Made by a program: the position numbers and the translations under genes
Assembly: GCA_018056275.1 (NCBI GenBank)
Contig: JAGPFW010000024.1
Location: 1 to 9,516, forward strand
Source: Patescibacteria group bacterium
GTDB lineage: Bacteria > Patescibacteriota > WWE3 > UBA101185 > UBA10185
Length of the DNA stretch: 9,516 bases
Reading direction: 5' to 3'
Shown here: positions 1 to 6,837 of the stretch, piece after piece
Numbering within the stretch: position 1 is the first letter of the stretch
How the letters are laid out: every line of letters begins with the position of its first letter
Notes under the pieces: generated by a model
What the model was told of the DNA's origin: nothing
Seen by the model: the letters and a program-made list of their open reading frames with translations, nothing else
The model's database searches: none

Positions 1-217
1 ACTCAAATGTTTTTGTCCCTGACTTTATTGCCCACTCTGGATCAATAGAATAATGGTCAAGAGCCATTTTCTTGGATGGAATGACCATTTTTAATGCCAC
101 CAACTTTAAGCCACATTTTTCATATCTGTGAATTACTTCCCCAATAAGGCTTCTTTGAACACCATCGGGCTTAACCAGAACTAATGTCTTTTGTTGTTTT
201 GTATCAAAATTTTTCAT
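1..217 (-). CDS. ndk: Nucleoside diphosphate kinase, N-terminal part (runs off the left edge)
   Basis: NDK moves the gamma-phosphate of ATP onto nucleoside diphosphates through a phospho-histidine, balancing cytosolic NTP and dNTP pools. Only the first 72 codons are present. The family signature is clear: TLVLVKPDGVQR at residues 11-22 (with the conserved Lys16), then LIGEVIHRYEKCGLKLVALKM at about 24-44. The catalytic histidine lies beyond the window. After HY (55-56) the sequence reads SIDPEWAIKSGTKTFE instead of the usual run towards the GKPFF segment. This resembles the long NDK form with an insertion that I recall from CPR bacteria and some other lineages. I chose ATG 217 because the conserved strand follows closely; an in-frame ATG at 232 would add five residues, and neither has a Shine-Dalgarno sequence. 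It lies about 50 bases after the phosphoesterase stop and is probably co-transcribed with it. Confidence 0.93.
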   Translation of the reverse strand, partial: MKNFDTKQQKTLVLVKPDGVQRSLIGEVIHRYEKCGLKLVALKMVIPSKKMALDHYSIDPEWAIKSGTKTFE

Positions 218-267
218 AGGGGTATTGTGCATTTTTTTTGCTTTTTTGTAAAGGAAAGGGACAGACA

Positions 268-1206
268 CTATAAAACCATGTCAACAACCCTAAAGGTTCC
301 GTCCGTAAAAACATCCAATATTGCAAACCTAGGTGCTTGAGGGTTTCTTATCTCTTCACTATTTGACACTAAAGCGCCTATGACAATATGCCTGAGGGAA
401 CTCTTTTCGGGGTCAAATGAATTGCTAAACATATGTTGATCCGCAGAAATAATTGCTTTTACCTTAGAATTACGAATCAAATCTAGCATTTTTTGTGACT
501 GCCTGGATACATTTGACACTTCTTTACCGTCCACTACTCCCATTATTCTGGAACTAAATGGGTGATATAAAGGCTGAGAAAGAATGACAAAATCTGCTGT
601 AGCTATATTACGGGTAAAAAAATCAAAATCCGCATCCGTGATAGTGGAAAAATTGGCACTGTTATTAAAAAGTAAAAATGTATAGCCTCCTTTTTTGTAC
701 AAATGATTGTATTCGCCAAAAACCTCACCAAAGTTTTTTAAACCCAAAATATCTCCTTCCAAAACAGAGGCTGCCAAATCATGATCTCCTGGCAAGACAT
801 ATATGAGAAGTTTGCTAGTTTCAAGGGCAGCTTTTCCCTCCAACAAATCGTCCTTGCTACCCCATCGGGTGAGATCCCCCAAAAAGAAAACCACATCAAC
901 AGAAAGATCTTCCATTCTGTTTAGAGACTTCTCCAAATTTTTCCAATCACCTTCGGCATCTGCAAACAAGCCCACTTTCACCGCTATTTCCCTATTAAAG
1001 TCAGCAGGTTTTTCTAAAAGATCCTCGCGCATATCTCCGGGAATCTTGACATAAAAAGAAGGAAGATTTCCTAGTATTTTTCCCAAAAAATTTTGGCTAG
1101 AATTAAAATCGGGAAGACCAAAATACTTAATGACCAAGAAGAAAACCAAAAAAAGGGAAGAAACTACAATAGCAGTGAAAAATCCTCTTATAATTCTAAA
1201 AAGCAT
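268..1206 (-). CDS. Membrane-anchored calcineurin-like phosphoesterase with altered metal-site residues
   Basis: A 312-residue protein with one N-terminal membrane helix (about residues 9-29) and a metallophosphoesterase-fold domain from about 75 to 310, probably facing outside the membrane. The motif order of the family is recognisable: GLFADAEGDW (79-88), FFLGDLTRWG (107-116), LPGDHD (138-143), LSQPLYHPF (209-217) and ISADQH (253-258). The usual ligand set is DxH, GD, GNH(D/E), H, GHxH. Here motif I has Glu85 where His is expected, motif III has Asp141 instead of Asn, motif IV has Gln211 where His usually sits, and motif V reads ADQH instead of GHxH. It may bind different metals, have a changed substrate, or be inactive; the substrate cannot be named. 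The gene begins 11 bases after the argS stop, without a Shine-Dalgarno sequence, and ends in TAG. Confidence 0.8.
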   Translation of the reverse strand: MLFRIIRGFFTAIVVSSLFLVFFLVIKYFGLPDFNSSQNFLGKILGNLPSFYVKIPGDMREDLLEKPADFNREIAVKVGLFADAEGDWKNLEKSLNRMEDLSVDVVFFLGDLTRWGSKDDLLEGKAALETSKLLIYVLPGDHDLAASVLEGDILGLKNFGEVFGEYNHLYKKGGYTFLLFNNSANFSTITDADFDFFTRNIATADFVILSQPLYHPFSSRIMGVVDGKEVSNVSRQSQKMLDLIRNSKVKAIISADQHMFSNSFDPEKSSLRHIVIGALVSNSEEIRNPQAPRFAILDVFTDGTFRVVDMVL

Positions 1207-1217
1207 GACAAATTTTT

Positions 1218-3347
1218 CTACATTTTTTTAATAGGCTCAATACCCAAAAGATTTAAACCATTCCCTAAAACCACCAGAAAAGCTTTAGTTATAGATAATC
1301 TAAGAATGCTGATTTTAGGTTCCTCCGAATCAATAATTTTGGATGAGGCATAAAACGTATTAAATTTGCCTGACAGTTCATGAAGATAGGTGCAAATATA
1401 ACTGGGAGAAATGTCTTTTGTAGCTTTTATCACAACCTCATTAAAGTGTGCTAAATGCCTTACAAGGTCTCGCTCACAAGGTGAAAAATCTTCTATGTCA
1501 TCTTGCGAAACTTCCATAAGTTCCATGTGCTGTTCTTTTGCTTTTTCCAAAACCGAATAAGCTCTTACATAAGAATATTGCAAATAAGGTCCTGTGTCTC
1601 CCTGTAGCTGAAGGGATTTTTCTCTATCGTAAACGATATCTTTACCTAATTGCTGCTTTAGTATAGAATACTTTAACGCCGCCACCGCAATTTTTTGGGC
1701 GGAATCATAATCAGAGAAATCCTCCCCACCAAGAGACATCTTTTCCAAAGCTAGGGATGACAATTGTCCCAACAGTTCCTCAACCGAAATAACATCTCCT
1801 TTTCTGGAAGACATTTTCCCCGTGGACAAATTTAACATACCGTGAGCAACATGATGAGTTTTTTTTGATAAAATAGGATCTATTTTTTCCAAGGCCTTAA
1901 AAATAACTTTAAAGTAAGCGCTTTGCTCTGAACCAGTGATTATAAAAGAGTCACTATAGTCGTAATCTTTCTGCTTTAAGAAAACGAGGCCTAAATCCTT
2001 TGCTTCGTAAGTTGGCAAACCTTTGGAGTTTATAAAAACTCTTGTGTGTAAACCATAATCCTCTCCCTTAAAAACCACAGCACCATTGTCCTCTTCAAAA
2101 ACAGAACCTAAAAACTCCCTAACCAAGCTATAGCCAAATTCCCCCGCCATGCTCTCAAAATAATAATGGTCAAATCTTGTACCTAACGCTTTATAAATAG
2201 TCTCAAAATAATCTAAACTCCATTTTCTACCTAACAAATAGATTTTAGAAATGGCATCTATGTCTATAATTTTATTTGAAACATTAGAGTTCTTATCAGA
2301 GGAGTTTTTATCAAAATGAGATAAAGATAATTCCAAAGGTACTCCCTGAGAATATTCTGCACTAAGAATACTTTTATAATCTATTTTTGGCTCCCAACCA
2401 TATTCCTTTACTACCATCTCTTGCGCGATTACATATACCCAAGCATTTATTTTTTGAATTAACGCTTTTTTTTCTTCCTCTTCGTAAAAGGAAGCTCCCA
2501 AGGCATAACATTTACCTAAAAAATTCATTTTCTCCTGTATTGGAAGGGAAGCTAACATTTGCATAAAAGAGTCCAGGTCATCATTTTGAGAAGAATTTGC
2601 AAATTCCACAAGCACTCCATATATTGCTTTTGCCACATGCATACCCACATCACCTTGATAATTAACCCTTTTTACATTTGCGCCACAAAATTCAAACATT
2701 CGGGATAAACTTTCTCCCACGGCGTTTGGAACTAAATGTCCTATATGAAAAACTTTGAATGGATTTGGATCTGTATACTCAACTATTACATTTTTTCCCT
2801 CCAAATAATCATTTTTTATCCTATTTTTTTGCGTCCCATAAGATGTATCATCTAGGATTAAGAAATTGAGTAAACCTTTTATAGTTGAGTGGGATATTGT
2901 GAAGTTAATATAACCCGAAGGAGCCACACTTACACTGTCCAAAGTGTCATCTCTTAGCAACTTCTTAATTTTCTCCAATATCCTATATTGTATCTTACTA
3001 GCAATATCAAATGGGGACTGCTTAAGAGCTTTGGACAAATGCATACTTACATTTGTAGTATAATCCCCCCAAGAGCTTTCGGTTGGTATGGTAACTAATA
3101 TAGGAATTCCTGCTATAACTTCACTTCCAAACTCATCAGATATTGCCTCTTTAATAAGATTTTCTATCCTTTCAATAGTTCCCCAATCAAAATTCGCTCC
3201 ACTTAAAGATTTTACCAAACCACCCTTACCCCTTTTGACCGGTTCATAAAAATTACCTGTTGCATCAATAGGATCTATAGAATTTTTATCAGACGGACCA
3301 GCACTGCCGCCACCTTTCTGGGGTGCCTTAATAATCTTTTTTTCCAT
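1218..3347 (-). CDS. argS: Arginyl-tRNA synthetase, long form
   Basis: Class I synthetase that charges tRNA-Arg with arginine in the cytosol. The N-terminal tRNA-binding domain spans about residues 54-150. The Rossmann catalytic core carries YTDPNPFKVFHIGHL (191-205, HIGH at 201-204), the conserved YQGDVGMHVAK segment (230-240) and KMSSR (511-515, the KMSKS loop). The anticodon-binding DALR domain starts near QGDTGPYLQYSYVRA (582-596) and ends at KKM. At 709 residues it is clearly longer than the common 550-600. The extra length includes a Gly/Ser/Lys-rich stretch of about 50 residues at the N-terminus and an Asn/Ser-rich insert around 345-360 with DKNS twice. ATG 3347 is one base after the preceding stop, which suggests translational coupling. 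An in-frame TTG at codon 44, behind a GGGT-rich stretch, would remove much of the extension. It is a housekeeping gene following the comE genes. Confidence 0.96.
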   Translation of the reverse strand: MEKKIIKAPQKGGGSAGPSDKNSIDPIDATGNFYEPVKRGKGGLVKSLSGANFDWGTIERIENLIKEAISDEFGSEVIAGIPILVTIPTESSWGDYTTNVSMHLSKALKQSPFDIASKIQYRILEKIKKLLRDDTLDSVSVAPSGYINFTISHSTIKGLLNFLILDDTSYGTQKNRIKNDYLEGKNVIVEYTDPNPFKVFHIGHLVPNAVGESLSRMFEFCGANVKRVNYQGDVGMHVAKAIYGVLVEFANSSQNDDLDSFMQMLASLPIQEKMNFLGKCYALGASFYEEEEKKALIQKINAWVYVIAQEMVVKEYGWEPKIDYKSILSAEYSQGVPLELSLSHFDKNSSDKNSNVSNKIIDIDAISKIYLLGRKWSLDYFETIYKALGTRFDHYYFESMAGEFGYSLVREFLGSVFEEDNGAVVFKGEDYGLHTRVFINSKGLPTYEAKDLGLVFLKQKDYDYSDSFIITGSEQSAYFKVIFKALEKIDPILSKKTHHVAHGMLNLSTGKMSSRKGDVISVEELLGQLSSLALEKMSLGGEDFSDYDSAQKIAVAALKYSILKQQLGKDIVYDREKSLQLQGDTGPYLQYSYVRAYSVLEKAKEQHMELMEVSQDDIEDFSPCERDLVRHLAHFNEVVIKATKDISPSYICTYLHELSGKFNTFYASSKIIDSEEPKISILRLSITKAFLVVLGNGLNLLGIEPIKKM

Positions 3348-3348
3348 A

Positions 3349-4209
3349 CTAAAAAGAATTGTACCTTATTTTTATATTGCCCTCTATATCAGTACGAAGA
3401 TACCTTGCATTAACATTTTCTAACCAATCAAGAACCTCGGGATGGGGGTGACCAAACTTATTTACAGCCCCTACCGAAATTACCGTAAGGAGGGGATTAA
3501 GATTATTCCAGAATTCCGCATTAAAGCCATTTTTTGCCCCATGATGAGAAAGTTTATAAACTTCTAAGGATCCATCTAAAAAACCAAACTCGTTTTTAAT
3601 AAAAGAAGAATTTATCTCTCTTAAAACCTCTAGTTCTGCATCTCCTGTAATAAGAGCCTCAAATTTGCCAAAATCCAAAAACAACATAGTGGAAACATTG
3701 TTTATGTTAGAAAGGCTTTTCCCAATATAATGGTTGGGTGGCCACGCGCCAAAAAATACAAGACTCCCAAATTTTTCGGGTTTATAAATATCCCCGGATA
3801 AGAAAGGGGTTACTAAAGCACCGTTTTTGGTTTTTTTAAGAGCTTTTTCCTGAAATTCGTCATAAAGACTACTTTCATACACAGCAGGAGTATAAAAAAT
3901 CCGCTTAATATGACAATTGTCCAATACTCTATTTAGTCCTTCTAAATGATCCGCATGCGGATGGGTTAAAAAAACTGCTTCCAAGTGGCAATTATTCAAG
4001 GGAAAGTATGAATTTAATTTGTGAGAAACTGTATATCCAGGACCACCATCAATTAAAATCGCCTTTTTATGAGGTGTTGTTATAAAGATAGCGTCTCCTT
4101 GACCAACATCAAAAAAAACAAGTTCAGGAAAAAACCGCACATGCTGATCTAAATAAATTAATAGTTTTAAAAATGTGTAAAAAATAAATAAAATAAGATG
4201 ATTTCTCAT
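3349..4209 (-). CDS. Stand-alone ComEC-type metallo-beta-lactamase domain protein
   Basis: This 286-residue protein matches the C-terminal metallo-beta-lactamase domain that is normally fused to ComEC. A hydrophobic N-terminal helix (about 5-20) is followed directly by FFDVGQGDAIFI (32-43) and ILIDGGPG (51-58). The metal-binding motif THPHADH is at 82-88. LITGDAE (186-192), SHHGAKNG (221-228) and FGHPHPEV (252-259) complete the set of motifs typical of ComEC/Rec2 MBL domains. In the family this domain is thought to degrade or process the non-transported DNA strand at the channel. The gene lies 41 bases after the comEC stop, so I infer that the protein works with that channel, anchored by its own helix. 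The stop TAG is one base before argS. All expected metal ligands look intact. No Shine-Dalgarno sequence is visible at the expected distance from the ATG. Confidence 0.88.
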   Translation of the reverse strand: MRNHLILFIFYTFLKLLIYLDQHVRFFPELVFFDVGQGDAIFITTPHKKAILIDGGPGYTVSHKLNSYFPLNNCHLEAVFLTHPHADHLEGLNRVLDNCHIKRIFYTPAVYESSLYDEFQEKALKKTKNGALVTPFLSGDIYKPEKFGSLVFFGAWPPNHYIGKSLSNINNVSTMLFLDFGKFEALITGDAELEVLREINSSFIKNEFGFLDGSLEVYKLSHHGAKNGFNAEFWNNLNPLLTVISVGAVNKFGHPHPEVLDWLENVNARYLRTDIEGNIKIRYNSF

Positions 4210-4250
4210 AATTTTCTGAATAAATAATGCCCTTTATTATTAATTTTTAA

Positions 4251-5390
4251 TTAACCGCCACCCAACTGATTGGAGGTCGTTATATCTGGGGAGGTTTCTT
4301 TAATGGATGAAAAGGTTGCACCAAAAGCAAATTCCGACTGAGATGATTTTTTACCCCTTAAAAATAATAAAAGAAGCAATACAAAATAATATAAAAACAA
4401 AACTTTTGAAGATATTTGAAAATCTAATTGGGCAATCCCCCACTTTAAAGAGATATCGGCAAAAAATTGAACTGTATTTACAAAGAAATCCAGTGGAATA
4501 TAAGCAATAAAGGCAAAAATTCTAGCTACTGTATCTCCTAGAAAAATCGTAAACAAAAAAAGTCCGCCTAAAATGGTACTTATAGAGACTGTCCATAAAA
4601 CAAAAGTATTCACTACAACCGAAACTAAACTTACTCTACCAAAATAATATGACAAAATAGGCCAAACTAGTATTTGGGCAGCTACTGTCGTTATAAAGTC
4701 CTCTCTAAAAAGTGAAGGTATATATTTTGAAATAAAAGCGATCCTTTCCACTATTCCCGTAAATAGAAGTAAACTTAAAGTAGCAGAAAGGCTTAGCTGA
4801 AAACTAAGACTAAATAAATAGGCTGGTTGCCACAAAATCATTAGTAAGGCTGAAACAAAGACTAGTTTTAAAGCGGGAAACGACCTTCCGTAATGCTTCC
4901 CTAAATATGCTAAAGTCCCCATCACCCAAGAGCGCACAACTGGGGGCTCAAAACCCGAGAGACCTGCGTATAAAAGAGCAACCGCTATACCGATGAAAAA
5001 CTTTTTCCTATCATAAAAAGACCCCAATAACTTCCAAACCAAAGAATATACTAAGCTTATATTGAAACCAGAAACCACCACCACATGTATAGTGCCTGTG
5101 TCTATAAGGGCTTTCTTGAAGAAAGGAAGTTTGGAAAAATAATCAAGCCCCACAACCATTCCTAAGAGAAGTTCTGAATGGGGACTCGGCAAATAAGCCT
5201 TTGCATGTGAAGTGGCCGCTTGCCGCATTTTTTCTAGGGTAGGCCTTATTCTCATAAAAAACAAAGGCGTTTCCAAAACATGCTCTTTATCAAAACAGGC
5301 ACTAAGATCGCAATTGCAGTAAGTAAAAACCCTTCGCGCTGCAATAAGGGTTAGTAGTATTAGTAACCAAAAAGGCTTTATTTTCCGCAT
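4251..5390 (-). CDS. comEC: ComEC competence channel protein, membrane part only
   Basis: Integral membrane protein of 379 residues forming the channel that passes single-stranded DNA into the cell during transformation. It carries the Competence domain (PF03772 type): GMVVGLDYFSKLP (77-89), TGTIHVVVVSGFNISL (98-113), GLSGFEPPVVRSWVMG (143-158) and QPAYLFSLSFQLSLSAT (188-204), with about eight to nine hydrophobic helices to residue 346. A single N-terminal helix (7-18) and a short Cys-containing segment (C25, C27, C32) replace the larger OB-fold region of full-length ComEC. The MBL domain is absent and encoded by the next gene. The protein ends in a soluble Ser/Gly-rich tail (347-379), so it looks like a finished protein and not a recent frameshift. 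It starts 18 bases after the comEA stop, with no Shine-Dalgarno sequence, and ends in TAA. Confidence 0.92.
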   Translation of the reverse strand: MRKIKPFWLLILLTLIAARRVFTYCNCDLSACFDKEHVLETPLFFMRIRPTLEKMRQAATSHAKAYLPSPHSELLLGMVVGLDYFSKLPFFKKALIDTGTIHVVVVSGFNISLVYSLVWKLLGSFYDRKKFFIGIAVALLYAGLSGFEPPVVRSWVMGTLAYLGKHYGRSFPALKLVFVSALLMILWQPAYLFSLSFQLSLSATLSLLLFTGIVERIAFISKYIPSLFREDFITTVAAQILVWPILSYYFGRVSLVSVVVNTFVLWTVSISTILGGLFLFTIFLGDTVARIFAFIAYIPLDFFVNTVQFFADISLKWGIAQLDFQISSKVLFLYYFVLLLLLFLRGKKSSQSEFAFGATFSSIKETSPDITTSNQLGGG

Positions 5391-5408
5391 AATTCGTTTA
5401 CTTAATTT

Positions 5409-6098
5409 TTAAAAAGTCACAAACTCCCTAATAGCCTCTATAACACTGTCGTATATTCCAGTTTTTTCCTTTAAATCTTCAAATCCAGCGTAAGGTCTAA
5501 AATCTATAATTTTTTTCGCAGTCACCTCTCCCACTTTAGGAAGAGTTTCTAGTTCTTTTTGGGTTGCAAGGTTAAGGTTAATTAAGGCATCAGTAATAGA
5601 ATTGTCTGTTCCTGACGAGGCACCCCCACTAGAGACATCATCAGAAACCCCCAAAGCATTGGAACTTCCAGAAGAAACGCCAGTTGAAGGTGTAGTTGAC
5701 TCCAAAGCCAATTCCTTTAATTCATACTCAGGAAAGGATGAAACAACCTCCCACTCAAAAGGAATATAGATTTTTTGCTGATCTTTTAGGGTAGCTGCCA
5801 AATTTAAATTTCTTGATAACCATTTTTGGGAAACCTCAAAAGTGACCCCACCAGAAAGGCTTATAAGGTCTGCCAATCTTGCTCCATTTTGTAATGTATA
5901 AACACCCGGATTTTCAACCGCCCCAGAAACATCCACAATTATTTTCTCTAAAGTTTCAACAATATTTTCTTGAGACAACTCATCCGTTGAAGACGAAAGG
6001 GCTTCCCTATTATAAAAATATGTATATGTAGCAATTGCCCCTAATAAGGCAAAAAAACAACAGGTAAAATACAGGTTTCTTGATAAAAAATTTTGCAT
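5409..6098 (-). CDS. comEA: ComEA-like DNA receptor with SLBB and helix-hairpin-helix domains
   Basis: Membrane-anchored DNA-binding protein of the uptake machinery; it holds double-stranded DNA outside the membrane for delivery to ComEC. Layout over 229 residues: membrane helix at about 10-29; an SLBB-type domain at about 52-115 (VDVSGAVENPGVYTLQNGAR at 55-74, then an ALEADLISLSGG-like segment and QQKIYIPF at 107-114); an acidic, Ser/Gly-rich linker of about 50 residues (120-168); and a C-terminal helix-hairpin-helix pair, INLNLATQKELETLPKVG (173-190) plus EVTAKKIIDFRP (191-202). This is the organisation of Gram-positive type ComEA. It is the first gene of the comEA-comEC-MBL-argS run. The non-coding stretch upstream contains palindromes, but I could not settle on a promoter. 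The start at 6098 is the first ATG; no Shine-Dalgarno sequence precedes it. Confidence 0.92.
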   Translation of the reverse strand: MQNFLSRNLYFTCCFFALLGAIATYTYFYNREALSSSTDELSQENIVETLEKIIVDVSGAVENPGVYTLQNGARLADLISLSGGVTFEVSQKWLSRNLNLAATLKDQQKIYIPFEWEVVSSFPEYELKELALESTTPSTGVSSGSSNALGVSDDVSSGGASSGTDNSITDALINLNLATQKELETLPKVGEVTAKKIIDFRPYAGFEDLKEKTGIYDSVIEAIREFVTF

Positions 6099-6143
6099 TC
6101 ACTTGTTTTAGTAAGTTTTTTGTTTCCTGAAAAGGGTGAACAC

Positions 6144-6158
6144 TCTATTTTAAATAGA
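6144..6158. promoter_or_regulatory. Operator-like palindrome upstream of comEA
   Basis: TCTATTT and AAATAGA form perfect 7-base arms around one T. The 16 bases CTATTTTAAATAGAAT (6145-6160) occur again, on the other strand, at 9498-9513 upstream of dprA. The site lies about 46 bases from the comEA start, a sensible place for a regulator. Function is inferred only from position and recurrence. Confidence 0.45.
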
Positions 6159-6269
6159 ATTTCAGGCAGTTTTTATCTTATAGTTGCAAAGGCCATTAAT
6201 CGGCCAAAATTCCACTACAATTCCCGCATTTTCTCCGCAATAGTTGTTAAAACGTGCAAAAATATAAAG

Positions 6270-6291
6270 TTATCAACAATATTGTGGAAAA
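6270..6291. promoter_or_regulatory. Inverted pair of DnaA-box-like 9-mers
   Basis: TTATCAACA at 6270-6278 (one mismatch to TTWTNCACA) faces TGTGGAAAA at 6283-6291, whose complement TTTTCCACA fits that consensus fully. The two are separated by ATAT, and the centre ACAATATTGT is a perfect 10-base palindrome. It could be a DnaA binding site or an unrelated dimeric repressor site. Confidence 0.4.
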
Positions 6292-6339
6292 CTCGAAAAA
6301 CACACATCAATTACCGCAGTTTTCCCGCAAAGGCCACGC

Positions 6340-6391
6340 AAAAATAAGGGCTTGACTTTACCCACAACAACAATGAGCAAAATCAAGCCCT
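6340..6391 (-). terminator. Intrinsic terminator after arsR
   Basis: Read on the minus strand, AGGGCTTGATTTT (6391-6379) pairs with AAAGTCAAGCCCT (6359-6347) as a 13-pair stem with one G-U pair. The loop is 19 bases, and TTATTTTT follows at once. This is the classic layout of a Rho-independent terminator and starts 45 bases past the arsR stop. The opposite strand lacks a U-run after the stem, so termination is one-directional. It separates the arsR transcript from comEA. Confidence 0.8.
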
Positions 6392-6435
6392 CACTTATCT
6401 ATAATTTATCCTCTTATAAAGGGAATTATGTGAAC

Positions 6436-6732
6436 CTATTCGTTTAAGGCCGCTTCAAGAATTTCCTTAAATGCGGGGTTCTTGCTTATATCTCTTATAA
6501 GGGAGACAAATTTCTTCTCGTTTAAACGATAAAAGACCTGTCTACCTTTTTTATCATTTTGCAAGAATCCCAAATCAGCTAAAACGCGCAAGTGATGAGA
6601 AGCAAGGTTCTCCTCTACTTTGAGATTCTCTGCCACATCAGTGACATTGCGCTGTCCTTCGCTGAGGAATTCCAAAATTTTTAATCGGTTATTATCCGAA
6701 AAGGCTTTTGAAACTTTTGTAATTGATACCAT
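6436..6732 (-). CDS. ArsR-type winged-helix transcriptional repressor
   Basis: A small DNA-binding protein of 98 residues from ATG 6732. The fold is clear: a first helix region FSDNNRLKILEFLSEGQRNV, the recognition helix-turn-helix around VTDVAENLKVEENLASHHLRVLADLGF, and a wing NDKKGRQVFYRL, followed by a C-terminal helix. ArsR/SmtB proteins are dimeric repressors released by metals or other signals. This one has no cysteine at all, so the ELCVCDL-type metal motif of ArsR is missing and the signal is unknown. An in-frame TTG at 6750 would add six residues, but the predicted transcript would begin close to it, so I prefer the ATG. The gene stands alone between comM and the comE genes, with its own promoter, a dyad that suggests autoregulation, and a terminator. 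Its targets may include the neighbouring competence genes. Confidence 0.88.
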   Translation of the reverse strand: MVSITKVSKAFSDNNRLKILEFLSEGQRNVTDVAENLKVEENLASHHLRVLADLGFLQNDKKGRQVFYRLNEKKFVSLIRDISKNPAFKEILEAALNE

Positions 6733-6752
6733 ACTGGGATAGTACAACAACT

Positions 6753-6790
6753 ATTATATAAATTTCAACTAATTCAAATTGTATGAATTA
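6753..6790 (-). promoter_or_regulatory. arsR promoter -10 box with overlapping operator dyad
   Basis: On the minus strand TATAAT lies at 6758-6753, which would put the transcript start near 6746 and leave a leader of roughly 14 bases before ATG 6732. Just upstream, TAATTCA (6770-6776) and TGAATTA (6784-6790) form a perfect 7-base inverted repeat with a 7-base spacer, covering the region where the -35 contact would fall. No good -35 hexamer is seen. This is where an autoregulated ArsR-type repressor would bind. Confidence 0.6.
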
Positions 6791-6808
6791 TTTTTACGAG
6801 TAGATTTA

Positions 6809-6837
6809 TAAGTTGATGCCTTAAATAAAGCAACTTA
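6809..6837 (-). terminator. Weak hairpin at the end of comM
   Basis: CAACTTA (6831-6837, overlapping the comM stop) pairs with TAAGTTG (6809-6815), with three further inner pairs after a bulge. There is no U-run after it on the minus strand, so it may only protect the 3' end or attenuate read-through into arsR. Confidence 0.3.

Larger units (their letters stand above)
6099..6340. other. Non-coding, repeat-rich stretch upstream of comEA
   Basis: No convincing gene lies here. The stretch is built from short repeats: ATAGTTG at 6180-6186 and 6240-6246; GCAAAGGCCA at 6186-6195 and 6327-6336; GCAAAAATA at 6256-6264 and 6338-6346; and CCGCA at 6224, 6235, 6314 and 6325, two pairs each spaced 11 bases apart. 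A palindrome sits at 6144-6158, flanked by CCTGAAA (6126-6132) and its complement TTTCAGG (6160-6166). Around 6270-6291 there is an inverted pair of DnaA-box-like 9-mers. It must carry the comEA promoter unless the upstream terminator is leaky. Its role beyond that is unknown; a regulatory region or a replication-initiator binding site would both fit. Confidence 0.6.

Noticed and set aside
803..1353. Plus-strand frames 803-1054 and 1093-1353
   Set aside because: They lie antisense to the phosphoesterase and argS genes, whose conserved motifs show the true frame.
3949..3962. Perfect 14-base palindrome ATCCGCATGCGGAT
   Set aside because: It falls on the codons of the conserved His-Pro-His-Ala-Asp-His metal motif, so coding explains it.
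4224..4242. AT-only inverted repeat AATAAT/ATTATT between comEC and the MBL gene
   Set aside because: Weak six-pair A-T stem in a very AT-rich gap, no U-run of note; chance is enough.
4307..4510. Plus-strand frame of 67 codons
   Set aside because: Antisense to the 3' end of comEC and without any recognisable feature.
6191..6205. GGCC repeats flanking ATTAATC
   Set aside because: Only four self-complementary bases per arm with no extension either way.
6093..6347. An 84-codon plus-strand reading frame covering the non-coding stretch
   Set aside because: It starts with TTG inside the comEA start, has no Shine-Dalgarno sequence, resembles no family I know, and runs through palindromes and repeats; it is most likely chance.
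6374..6448. A 24-codon plus-strand frame from ATG within the terminator to past the arsR stop
   Set aside because: No ribosome binding site, overlaps the terminator stem and the end of arsR; too short to support.
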